Shown here: one piece after another, positions 57,824-64,000 of the stretch
Position numbering within the stretch: the first letter of the stretch is position 1
Layout: each line of letters begins with the position of its first letter
Source of the DNA: CAXQUZ01 sp942491145
GTDB lineage: Bacteria > Myxococcota_A > UBA796 > UBA2385
Direction of reading: 5' to 3'
DNA length: 64,000 nucleotides
NCBI GenBank assembly: GCA_942491145.1
Contig: CALOBC010000015.1
Coordinates: forward strand, 154,848-218,847
Notes under the pieces: model-generated
Database searches by the model: none
What the model saw: only the letters and a program-made list of their open reading frames with translations
What the model was told of the DNA's origin: nothing
Translations under genes and position numbers: made by a program

Positions 57824-57838
57824 CTGTCTATGGGACAG
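57824..57838. promoter_or_regulatory. Operator between the two repressor genes
   Basis: CTGTCTATGGGACAG, a perfect 5-bp inverted repeat around five bases. It shares the TGTC-N5-GACA core with the sites at 58296-58324. Confidence 0.7.
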
Positions 57839-57848
57839 GTGACCGTAT

Positions 57849-58295
57849 ATGTCTCATGGAAAGAGATCCGTCAATCCCACGATCGCGTACCTGATCGGGA
57901 TGAACTCCAACCACATTTCGGACCGGCTCCGTCTGGCACTAGTCCGAGCACGGGAGCGGGCAGGGCTCTCCCAAACGGCAATCGCCTCGATGGTGGGCCT
58001 CGTTCCATCGGCAATCAGCAACATCGAGCGTGGGAGCAAGAACACCACAGTCAGAGTGCTTGAGGCGTGGGCAGAAGCTTGCGGTGCCGAGGTGGCCCTT
58101 CACTACGAGGGCACAACCGTCGACCTCGCTCACCTGAGTCCTCGGGACACTGAGACCATCGTGCGGATGATCAAGACCATCCCAAGGTTGAGCCCAGACG
58201 CCAAGAGTGGGCTGGAGCACATGGTCCACGGCCTTTCTTCAGTCGTTTCGTCACGCGAAGACTCGGAAGATGTAACGAAACGTCACAGCGGATAG
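57849..58295 (+). CDS. XRE-family repressor (148 aa), CI-like
   Basis: After about 25 residues comes a canonical XRE fold: ISDRLRLALVRARERAGLSQ, TAIASMVGLVPSAISNIERG and VRVLEAWAEACGAEVALHY. A helical C-terminal extension (DTETIVRMIKTIPRLSPDAK, SGLEHMVHGL) may mediate dimerisation. An internal ATG at 57900 is an alternative start. It leads into the plus-strand operon ending in the integrase, with two operators immediately downstream of its stop. It is probably the lysogeny-type repressor. Confidence 0.83.
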   Translation: MSHGKRSVNPTIAYLIGMNSNHISDRLRLALVRARERAGLSQTAIASMVGLVPSAISNIERGSKNTTVRVLEAWAEACGAEVALHYEGTTVDLAHLSPRDTETIVRMIKTIPRLSPDAKSGLEHMVHGLSSVVSSREDSEDVTKRHSG

Positions 58296-58324
58296 TGTCC
58301 ACACGACAGGCTGTCTATAAGACA
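58296..58324. promoter_or_regulatory. Tandem operators upstream of the integrase operon
   Basis: TGTCCACACGACA (58296-58308) and TGTCTATAAGACA (58312-58324) share the TGTC-N5-GACA core with the 57824 site. Their centres are 16 bp apart. They precede the gene at 58342 and should let the repressor control the integrase operon. Confidence 0.72.
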
Positions 58325-58341
58325 TCACCAGCCCGGAGCTG

Positions 58342-58884
58342 ATGATGCTTGTTAGTCCAGTCTGGATAGCCACTTCCACCCGCTCGCCCGGCAACTGCCC
58401 GCCTGGCACCGCGGTGGGCCAAGGCAACACCCCGCGCGAAGCCCTCGACGACGCTCGCGACTGCGTCGACCTCTGGATTCCCGCCCTCTCGCAGTACTCA
58501 GTCGAGACCTGGCTCCGCTCCCTCAAGGTTGAGCGAGTCATCGACGGGCACGCCGCCGTCCTCCCGCCACTGGCGCCCGCCCATGAGCCGGCGCCGTGCC
58601 AGCCATGCCCGCTGGTTCTCCTTCTGTCGGCGCCCTCTGGGCCTCGCATCCCCCCGAGCCTCAACTCCTCCGTAGAGCGTGAAGGCCCCGAGGGCGCCGA
58701 TTCTCCATCGTCCGGACTGCCCGCCTTCATCGCGGTCTCGCCGGACTGGACCGTCGTGGGCTGGGGTGACTCGCCCGACGGCGCCCGGCTCGACGCACTG
58801 GTGACCTGCGAGAGCACCGACCTGCTCGCCGTCTACCAGCTCGCACCCACCTCTCCAGTCCTGGCCGCCGGGGAGGCAGCATGA
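58342..58884 (+). CDS. Hypothetical protein (180 aa)
   Basis: GGAG precedes two in-frame ATGs (58342, 58345). The N-terminal part (VSPVWIATSTRSPGNCPPGT) and the C-terminal part (GLPAFIAVSPDWTVVGWGDS) share a strand-turn pattern, separated by a Pro/Ser-rich middle containing a hydrophobic stretch. It overlaps the next gene by four bases. No family is recognised. Confidence 0.55.
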   Translation: MMLVSPVWIATSTRSPGNCPPGTAVGQGNTPREALDDARDCVDLWIPALSQYSVETWLRSLKVERVIDGHAAVLPPLAPAHEPAPCQPCPLVLLLSAPSGPRIPPSLNSSVEREGPEGADSPSSGLPAFIAVSPDWTVVGWGDSPDGARLDALVTCESTDLLAVYQLAPTSPVLAAGEAA

Positions 58885-59147
58885 GCCGTCCCGTGACCAC
58901 TTCCCACGAGGTCCCCATGCACACGTCTGTCCTTCACGCCGGCCCCCACTCGCTCGCAAGGCTCGTGTGCGAGGCCATCGCGGACCTGCGCCAGCAAGGG
59001 ATTCGACCCGACAGTGTGTCCATCGCCCGGCGTGCCGAGCGCTCGCCCCGACGGGTCCGTCGGGCCCTGGCCGAGCTGATTTCCCGTGGCGTGGTCTGTC
59101 GCGACCCGAGCGATGGCGGGTACGCGCTGATCCGGATTGCCGCATGA
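58881..59147 (+). CDS. Small winged-helix protein (88 aa)
   Basis: LARLVCEAIADLRQQGIRPD, SVSIARRAERSPRRVRRALA and ELISRGVVCRDPSDGGYALI have the helix-helix-recognition helix-wing order of a winged helix. It is coupled on both sides (ATGA). Probably a DNA-binding regulator or directionality factor within the integrase operon. Confidence 0.65.
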   Translation: MSRPVTTSHEVPMHTSVLHAGPHSLARLVCEAIADLRQQGIRPDSVSIARRAERSPRRVRRALAELISRGVVCRDPSDGGYALIRIAA

Positions 59148-59884
59148 ACACCCTGCCCGTGGCCATCGTCGACATCGCCGCGCCCCCTGGCGAAGACCCC
59201 GAAGCCATCCGGCTCCGCCTCGCGTCCTGGGCCGACCAGCGGGGAATCGGCCTGTCCGCCGGCCAGTGGGGCATCGTCGAGACCGCCCGCCCGTCCGTCA
59301 TTGCCGACCCCACCGCACGGGGCCCCGTCATCTACACCCACTGGTTCATCGACTTCGAGCGGGTGCCCGCGTCCCGAGCCATCCGGGGCTGGCGATACTG
59401 GGGTGCCCGGGCCAGCCCCCCCGAGGCCACCACCTGTCTGGTGCTCGTGCGCGGGCTCACAGCCGACGACGAAGCCGGTGAACCGGCCGAAGTCTCGGCC
59501 CCGGCTCGACTTGCGCCCGCCACCGCGGCCCCACAGCTTGAGCTCGCCCACGCTGCCCCCGGCGTCTTCCCCCACGCTCGGCTCTGCGCCAAGTGCGAGG
59601 GCCCCGTCGAGCTCTACCCAGGGCGCGGCGGCCGACCCCGGACCACCTGCGAGTCCTGCCAGCCGCCGTTCTGGCCCCGAAAGGGAGAGCGCTGGTGGCT
59701 CGACGGCGAGCCGACCCTCGTTCTCGGCTCCTTCATGACCAACGTCGAGCCCTGCGCACCCCTCTACCGAGTGATTCGCTACCGCAAGGAAGGCGACAGC
59801 AAGGTGCGCACCGTCGACGGCTGCGAGTGGCGCCAGCGCGCCCAGCGAGAGGCCCCAACCCAAGACGAGGAGTCCGCGGCATGA
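59144..59884 (+). CDS. Hypothetical protein with a zinc-binding C-x2-C pair (246 aa)
   Basis: The N-terminal domain (AIRLRLASWADQRGIGLSAG, YTHWFIDFERVPASRAIRGW) is followed by an Ala/Pro-rich linker, a zinc-ribbon-like segment (LCAKCEGPVELYPGRGG, then RTTCESCQPPFWPRK) and a beta-rich tail. Both ends overlap neighbours. No family is recognised. Confidence 0.6.
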   Translation: MNTLPVAIVDIAAPPGEDPEAIRLRLASWADQRGIGLSAGQWGIVETARPSVIADPTARGPVIYTHWFIDFERVPASRAIRGWRYWGARASPPEATTCLVLVRGLTADDEAGEPAEVSAPARLAPATAAPQLELAHAAPGVFPHARLCAKCEGPVELYPGRGGRPRTTCESCQPPFWPRKGERWWLDGEPTLVLGSFMTNVEPCAPLYRVIRYRKEGDSKVRTVDGCEWRQRAQREAPTQDEESAA

Positions 59885-60165
59885 GCGCCAGCAAAGCCAG
59901 GTCCCGAGGAATCCAGGGCCGACGGTGGGTCACCCTCACCGACATCGCCGCCGAGCTCCGCGTGCGCCCCGACCGGATCCGCGAGCTGGGCATTCTCGAC
60001 GGGTGCGCCCGACTGCCTCCAGGGACCATCGGCCGGTACGAGCTGTGGCTGTGGCCCGACGTGGAGCAGTCGGTGCTGGAGCTTGCGTCCGGTGCCTCCC
60101 GGTCCACCGGCCGGTCCACCGGGACCTTCGACCTTCCAGCCGCGGCCTTCGATCGGGTGGGGTGA
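59881..60165 (+). CDS. Excisionase-like small HTH protein (94 aa)
   Basis: RRWVTLTDIAAELRVRPDRI followed by RELGILDGCARLPPG has the look of a MerR/excisionase-type winged helix. The C-terminus contains a repeated RSTG and a short acidic tail. It lies two bases upstream of the integrase start, the usual place for a recombination directionality factor. Function is inferred from position and fold pattern. Confidence 0.55.
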   Translation: MSASKARSRGIQGRRWVTLTDIAAELRVRPDRIRELGILDGCARLPPGTIGRYELWLWPDVEQSVLELASGASRSTGRSTGTFDLPAAAFDRVG

Positions 60166-60167
60166 AG

Positions 60168-61382
60168 ATGCAGCCCTCCATGCCATTCTGGGCGGACATC
60201 CATGTGGAGTCCACCATGTCGCGCACCAAGAGGCCTGTCGTTTCACTCGGTCCCATCACCCTTCGCGCCCTCGCCGGAGAGCCCGGCGCCTGGCGCTGGA
60301 GAGCGGAGTGGTACCCCCCCGGTCTGGACGGCCGGATGGAGTCTCGGTCACTGTCCCACCGTCGCGGCGAGCGATTCGGCCAAGACGAGGCCATCGCCCG
60401 GGCTGCGGTGCTCCTGGGCGAGGGCGTCCATCTTCCGGCATCCCAACGACGCAACAGCGAGAAGCGCCGGAGCATCGAGACCGTGCTGGACCTGCTTGAG
60501 GCCTGGCTCGGCGCCCAGCGGGACCGGGTGGGTGCGGGACTCCGTGCGTCGAGCCACACCCGCTACCGGGCCATGGTCCGCATGCTCAAGAGCCAGCCAA
60601 TCACGTCGATCCGGCTGTCCGAGGTCACCCACCAACACACCGTGCGCCTGCTCGGCGGGCTGCGGGCTCGCTACGCCGACCGGACGGTGGTGTCCATCAT
60701 GACGGGCCTCAAGGCCGCGTATGCGTGGGGCGTCACGGTCGGCGCGGTGCGTGCTGCTCCGAGGTGGCCGACGTGGCGACCGGAGTACCCGGCCCAGCAC
60801 ATGCCGTCGGTGGCCGATGTCCTCGCCACCATGCGGGCTCTGGAGGGCATTGGCCCCGATCGCACGTCGTCCAATCGGCGTGCCGAGACGCTGCTTGCGG
60901 TCCAGCTCATGCTGGAGACTGGCGCTCGGCCCGGCGAGTGTGCGGCGGCCCGTCGCGAGGACTTCTGCGAGCACACCCAGCGTTGGCACATTCGCGATGG
61001 CAAGACGGGCGCCCGCTACGTCCCCATCCAACCAGGGCTGTTGGCCCGGATGCTGGCGTTGCCGGACGGCCCGATCTTCCCGCCCGTGCGGTCGGCGAGC
61101 TCCACAACGCGGGCCTGGAACCGCTGGATCCAGGTCGGGGCCACCGAGGCGGGGGTGCCCGTGTGGACCTGCAAAGGCCTCCGCCACCTCGCCGTCACTC
61201 GAATGCTGACGGCGGGCGTCGACATCAAGACCGCCTCCAGCATCACCGGACACTCCCCGGTCGTGCTCCTCAACTCCTACGCCCATGCGCTGGAGTCGTC
61301 CCGGCGGCGTGCATCGGAACTGCTCTCCCGCATGCCTACCGAGAACAAAGTCCTGCCGTTCCCCACACGAGAGGTACAATGA
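60168..61382 (+). CDS. int: Tyrosine recombinase (integrase)
   Basis: A 404-residue phage-type integrase. The N-terminal 60 residues look like an arm-binding region. A core-binding domain follows (IETVLDLLEAWLGAQRDRVG, then SSHTRYRAMVRML). The catalytic domain shows Arg in TGARPGECAAAR, Lys in IRDGKTGARYVPI, the box II segment CKGLRHLAVTRML, His in ITGHSP and the nucleophile in LNSYAHAL. The usual first His of HxxR is Lys here, an uncommon substitution. The gene ends 80 bp before the right repeat, as expected for the enzyme that inserted the element. An internal ATG at 60216 is an alternative start. Confidence 0.92.
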   Translation: MQPSMPFWADIHVESTMSRTKRPVVSLGPITLRALAGEPGAWRWRAEWYPPGLDGRMESRSLSHRRGERFGQDEAIARAAVLLGEGVHLPASQRRNSEKRRSIETVLDLLEAWLGAQRDRVGAGLRASSHTRYRAMVRMLKSQPITSIRLSEVTHQHTVRLLGGLRARYADRTVVSIMTGLKAAYAWGVTVGAVRAAPRWPTWRPEYPAQHMPSVADVLATMRALEGIGPDRTSSNRRAETLLAVQLMLETGARPGECAAARREDFCEHTQRWHIRDGKTGARYVPIQPGLLARMLALPDGPIFPPVRSASSTTRAWNRWIQVGATEAGVPVWTCKGLRHLAVTRMLTAGVDIKTASSITGHSPVVLLNSYAHALESSRRRASELLSRMPTENKVLPFPTREVQ

Positions 61383-61405
61383 GATCGACATCGAAACGGG
61401 CCCAG

Positions 61406-61429
61406 CCCCTACCGCCCACCCCTACCAAG
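61406..61429 (+). promoter_or_regulatory. Candidate integrase arm-type sites, right end
   Basis: CCCCTACCG (61406-61414) and CCCCTACCAAG (61419-61429) lie between the integrase stop and the right repeat. Both match motifs inside the left end (5184-5203). Confidence 0.5.
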
Positions 61430-61461
61430 TGGGCGACAAGACCCATCAACACGAGGTCGCC

Positions 61462-61480
61462 CCATGATTCCATTGTTCAT
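61462..61480 (+). repeat. Right attachment-site repeat (attR core)
   Basis: Identical to 5073-5091. It includes the ATG and next five codons of the DUF2330 gene. The bases before it (CGAGGTCGCC) come from the element and offer a GAGG Shine-Dalgarno at usable spacing. Confidence 0.85.
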
Positions 61481-62768
61481 CGCCAGCCTTGTCGCCCTCG
61501 CACCGGACGCCGTGGCCTGTCCCACCGTCGCCACCGGCACCCCCAACGGGCTGACCTACGACACCGCCAAGACCTCCATCGTCCACCAGAACGGCCGCAC
61601 GACCTTCACGGTCAGCATCAACCCCAGCGGTGAGTCTCAGGAATTCGCCCTCGTGATGCCCGTGCCCGCCCTGCTCCAGGAGACCGACATCGCGGTGCTC
61701 GACAGCAGCGTCTTTGAGCACCTTGAAGGCTACACCGGCTTGTTGACCATGGCCGATGCCGGCTGTGCCCTGGGCGGCGACTCCGCTGCGGACTCCGATG
61801 GTGATGGGGGCGGTGGGGGCAGCGGCGGCACCGCTGGCGGCACGGTGCACGTCGAGGCCGAGTATTTGGTGGGCGACTACCAGATCACGATTCTGTCCGC
61901 CGAAGAGTCGGCCGGCCTGTTCACTTGGCTGAACACCAACGGCTACAACCTCGCCGCGCCAACCCTGCCCGTGCTGGAAGACTACATCGCCCAGGGCATG
62001 TACTTCATGGCCGCCAAGGTCAGCGAAGAGGCCACGGCGGCGGACGGCAGCTCCTTGCCGCCCCTCCAAGTTGCCTACAACAGCAGCAACATCTCGATCC
62101 CGATTCGACTCGCAGCGCTCAACGCAAGCACCCAGCAGGACATGCTGATCTATGCGTTCACCGATCAGACCGAGGTGGGCGGCGCCGTCGGCATCTCCAA
62201 CTACGATGAGTTTGTGGTGGAGGACAAGTGCATCTGGGGCGACCCGTCCACCGATGACTTTAACGCCTTCTACGAAGACGAGTTCAACGCGCTGTGGGAG
62301 ATCTCCGACAAGGCCGCGTGGACGGTGGAGTGGTCGGGCCAGCCCTACTCTTGCTCCCCCTGCAGCGGGGTCACCATTGACGAGAGTGACCTTGCGGCGC
62401 TCGGTTTCGTGGGTGAGTACAACAACCACTTCCTCACCCGCATCCACATGCGCTACACGCCCGAGACCGCCGATCAGGACCTCATGCTGTATGCATCGGG
62501 CATGAGCCAGTCCAAGGTCACCAGCTTTGCGGACGACAACGAGAACAACCGGTCCTGCATCGCGGTGTGTGGCGAAGAGCTTGAAGGGGGCGACGGTGGG
62601 GACGGCAGCGACGGTGGTGGCACGGGTGTGGATGATGGCGGCGTGTCCCCCGCAAACACCAGCGACGACGGCAAGGGCAGCGGCTGCTCCAGTGTGTCGG
62701 CGGTGCCCTGGAGCTTGGGTGGTCTGGCGCTCCTTGCATTGGGTGCGGTCCGCCGCCGCGAAGACTAA
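61464..62768 (+). CDS. DUF2330 secreted protein with MYXO-CTERM-like tail (paralogue 2; integration target)
   Basis: A 434-residue protein closely similar to the one at 3676: the same signal peptide ending near DAVAC, NGLTYDTAKTSIVHQNGRTT, FALVMPVPALLQE, a Gly-rich linker (GGGGGSGGTAGG) and a Gly/Asp-rich segment before GKGSGCSS, a hydrophobic span and RRRED. It is full length because the element inserted exactly at its start codon, and the shared 19 bp restores the first codons. Its own promoter is now 56 kb away at 4960-5072, so expression must depend on the element's right end, behind the integrase. The stop overlaps the convergent kinase gene. Confidence 0.88.
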   Translation: MIPLFIASLVALAPDAVACPTVATGTPNGLTYDTAKTSIVHQNGRTTFTVSINPSGESQEFALVMPVPALLQETDIAVLDSSVFEHLEGYTGLLTMADAGCALGGDSAADSDGDGGGGGSGGTAGGTVHVEAEYLVGDYQITILSAEESAGLFTWLNTNGYNLAAPTLPVLEDYIAQGMYFMAAKVSEEATAADGSSLPPLQVAYNSSNISIPIRLAALNASTQQDMLIYAFTDQTEVGGAVGISNYDEFVVEDKCIWGDPSTDDFNAFYEDEFNALWEISDKAAWTVEWSGQPYSCSPCSGVTIDESDLAALGFVGEYNNHFLTRIHMRYTPETADQDLMLYASGMSQSKVTSFADDNENNRSCIAVCGEELEGGDGGDGSDGGGTGVDDGGVSPANTSDDGKGSGCSSVSAVPWSLGGLALLALGAVRRRED

Positions 62769-63859
62769 ACAACAGGGCTGATCCTTGGGCGTGAGTCCAA
62801 GGATCGGCTGCCCCATCGGCCCCATGCGTGTTCGTGGTGCTGCAACCCCTTCAGGCGCAGCCCGGCATAGCCCATGAAGTCGAAGTCGATGGGGGAGTGC
62901 CGGGCTTGCACCACCGCCCACGCCGCCCACCAGATGTGGTCGACCAACACAAAGAAGCGCACCACCCGGTCGAAGGCTTCCACCTCGGGGTCCTCGACGG
63001 CACAGCCCAAGTACGCTGCGATGCAGTCTGCGCGCGCGCCTGCCGTGGGAAAGCCCGTCTCAAAGTTGCTGTCGAAGCCTGCGTGCTCGCAGAAGTGGTT
63101 GGCCAGATCAAATGCCGCGTACCCACAGTCCCCGTACTCATAGTCGATGAAGCGCACGTCTCCGGTGGCATCGTCCACGAGCACATTGCCGCTGAGCAGG
63201 TCATTGTGGGCGAGGACCGCGCGGGTGGCGGATGCGGGACCGGACGGCAGGATGTGGCGGTGGAGGTGGTCCTCCAGCTCGTCGAGTCGGGCGGCGACTT
63301 GGTCCAGCTGGAGTGCCTTGTGTTGGGCCTGGGCCTGCCCCTCGAACACAACCCGGCGAGCGGTGGTCAGCCACCCCCGCAGCGTCTCAAGCGTGCGGGG
63401 CTGGGGGGTTGGCGGGGCGAAGTGGTGCAGCTTGGCCAGCTGGGTGCCGATCCCCCGACGCCAGCGGGCGTGCCCCATCTCGGCGGGTTGCAGGGGACGA
63501 AAGCCTTCGAGAAAGCCCTCCACGCGGCCATTGTGGAAGCGTCCCAGGTAGGGCGGTGCGAAGCCTGCGGCAGACAACGAGGCGAAGATGCGGTTCTCCC
63601 GCTCCCGATCGATGACCACATCGGTGTTGGGTCCGTAGATCCTCACCAGCACGGCATTCTTGCCGGGTGCGTCCAGTCTGTGCAGGACGTTGGTGATGCC
63701 GCCCGTGATGACCGTGGAGCCGGCCTTGTGGACGGTGGACCATGCCGGCACAAGCGCACGCACCACCGCCAGTGCGTCCCCCAAGAGGTCGGCACTGCGG
63801 GGATCCAGCGTGGCATCGAGCACGTGGTCGGGGTTGTCGCGGGCAGTCACGGGGGGCAT
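62765..63859 (-). CDS. Choline/ethanolamine kinase family protein
   Basis: A 364-residue aminoglycoside/choline kinase-fold protein. ITNVLHRLDAPG and AVLVRIYG form the nucleotide-binding lobe; the loop before VIDRERENRIFA is typical of choline/ethanolamine kinases. The Brenner motif is HNDLLSGNVL, followed by the metal-binding FIDYEYGDCGYAAFDLANHF. It phosphorylates an amino alcohol, probably choline or ethanolamine, for phospholipid head groups or modification of surface glycans. The ATG at 63859 is chosen; an upstream ATG at 63898 is possible. It converges on the DUF2330 gene with a four-base overlap. Confidence 0.87.
   Translation of the reverse strand: MPPVTARDNPDHVLDATLDPRSADLLGDALAVVRALVPAWSTVHKAGSTVITGGITNVLHRLDAPGKNAVLVRIYGPNTDVVIDRERENRIFASLSAAGFAPPYLGRFHNGRVEGFLEGFRPLQPAEMGHARWRRGIGTQLAKLHHFAPPTPQPRTLETLRGWLTTARRVVFEGQAQAQHKALQLDQVAARLDELEDHLHRHILPSGPASATRAVLAHNDLLSGNVLVDDATGDVRFIDYEYGDCGYAAFDLANHFCEHAGFDSNFETGFPTAGARADCIAAYLGCAVEDPEVEAFDRVVRFFVLVDHIWWAAWAVVQARHSPIDFDFMGYAGLRLKGLQHHEHAWGRWGSRSLDSRPRISPVV
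62780..62805. terminator. Hairpin at the convergent gene ends
   Basis: A 9-bp perfect stem (GATCCTTGG and CCAAGGATC) with an 8-base loop, 12 bp after the DUF2330 stop and inside the last codons of the kinase gene. There is no T-run, so its strength is uncertain. Confidence 0.45.
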
Positions 63860-63908
63860 GGGGCACACCGGCGCAGGGGGGCCCGGCCAGTGTGCCACGG
63901 GAGGGGGG

Positions 63909-64000
63909 CTACTCGGCTGCGGCGGCCAGCAGGTCCAGCAGCTCTTGCTGGTTGGCCGGCTCAGACAGATCGTGCTCCGTCAGGTTGTAGACGGCCATGA
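63909..64000 (-). CDS. C-terminus of an unidentified gene (cut by window edge)
   Basis: The frame is open from the window edge to TAG at 63909-63911 and encodes AVYNLTEHDLSEPANQQELL, then DLLAAAAE. A Met at the edge could be internal or the start. The short acidic helical tail gives no family. It would lie upstream of the kinase gene on the same strand. Confidence 0.4.
   Translation of the reverse strand, partial: MAVYNLTEHDLSEPANQQELLDLLAAAAE

Larger units (their letters stand above)
5073..61480. mobile_element. 56.4-kb integrative, virus-like element
   Basis: The boundaries are identical 19-bp direct repeats (5073-5091 and 61462-61480). The element lies between the promoter and the body of a host DUF2330 gene. 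It encodes a tyrosine recombinase next to the right repeat, two divergent XRE repressors with matching operators, a DnaA-N-like initiator, a sigma-like factor, DNA methyltransferases, lysis-type enzymes, a DarB-like helicase-methyltransferase and many unknown proteins. No terminase, portal, capsid, tail or conjugation gene was recognised. It contains secondary insertions (an IS3 element, an IstB fragment, and RHS, tRNA and cytochrome fragments). Confidence 0.85.

Noticed and set aside
5073..61480. Conjugative element (ICE) interpretation
   Set aside because: No relaxase, coupling ATPase or type IV secretion gene was recognised, whereas repressors, lysis-type enzymes and a DarB-like protein point to a virus-like element. 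Divergent conjugation genes cannot be fully excluded by eye.
61446..62930. 494-codon minus-strand frame opposite the DUF2330 gene
   Set aside because: The plus-strand DUF2330 protein has a signal peptide, family motifs and a paralogue, so this frame is an artefact.

Overview
The window is high-GC chromosomal DNA, most likely from a myxobacterium-like member of the Myxococcota. Two DUF2330 secreted proteins (3676-4932 and 61464-62768) and a very large MopE/FG-GAP surface lipoprotein (14571-20042) all end in a Gly/Cys motif, a hydrophobic stretch and an Arg cluster, which resembles the MYXO-CTERM sorting tag. All taxonomic and functional calls here come from reading the sequence, not from database searches.

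Chromosomal flanks. On the left (1-5072) are the 3' end of an RNase Z gene, a gene-poor stretch, a sulfotransferase, a DUF1615 lipoprotein, a DUF2330 protein, and the promoter and start codon of a second, tandem DUF2330 gene. On the right (61462-64000) are the body of that second DUF2330 gene, a convergent choline/ethanolamine-kinase-like gene and the tail of one more gene.

Integrated element. Between the flanks sits a 56.4-kb element (about 5073-61480). Its ends are an identical 19-bp direct repeat covering the start codon of the second DUF2330 gene. It carries a tyrosine recombinase at the right end and CCCTACC-type motifs inside both ends. From left to right it holds: (a) a plus-strand cluster of small overlapping genes with a phage-type zinc finger, a phage Dam-like adenine methyltransferase, an XF1762/Mom-like GNAT protein, an HTH protein and a serine recombinase (5.2-10.8 kb); (b) an 11.35-kb insertion bracketed by a 589-bp direct repeat, containing an IS3-family element, a partial second IS copy, a partial copy of the element's own lysis/structural block and the surface-lipoprotein cargo (10.8-22.1 kb); (c) a mosaic patch with a complete ABC-three-component (ABC-3C) defence locus between 68-bp inverted repeats, plus fragments of an RHS gene, a cytochrome c gene and a tRNA-Arg (22.3-27.3 kb); (d) an 18-kb minus-strand operon (45781 to 27351) encoding unrecognised structural and membrane proteins, three cell-wall/cysteine-protease-like enzymes, a 942-aa protein and a 2,057-aa methyltransferase-helicase resembling P1 DarB-type polyvalent defence proteins; (e) a divergent plus-strand set (46.1-51.2 kb) with a paralogous pair and several cargo genes; (f) repeat-rich non-coding DNA (51.2-52.3 kb); (g) a minus-strand replication/regulation operon with a DnaA-N-like initiator, a sigma-like factor and HTH proteins (52.3-57.8 kb); and (h) a two-repressor switch with TGTC-N5-GACA operators leading into a plus-strand operon that ends in the integrase (57.8-61.4 kb).

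Interpretation. The gene set looks like that of a temperate virus: integrase, repressors, operators, initiator, DNA modification, lysis enzymes and a DarB-like protein. I could not recognise any terminase, portal, capsid, tail or packaging ATPase. Either its particle is built from unrecognised families, or it depends on a helper or a non-viral transfer route. This is the main candidate for an undescribed system.
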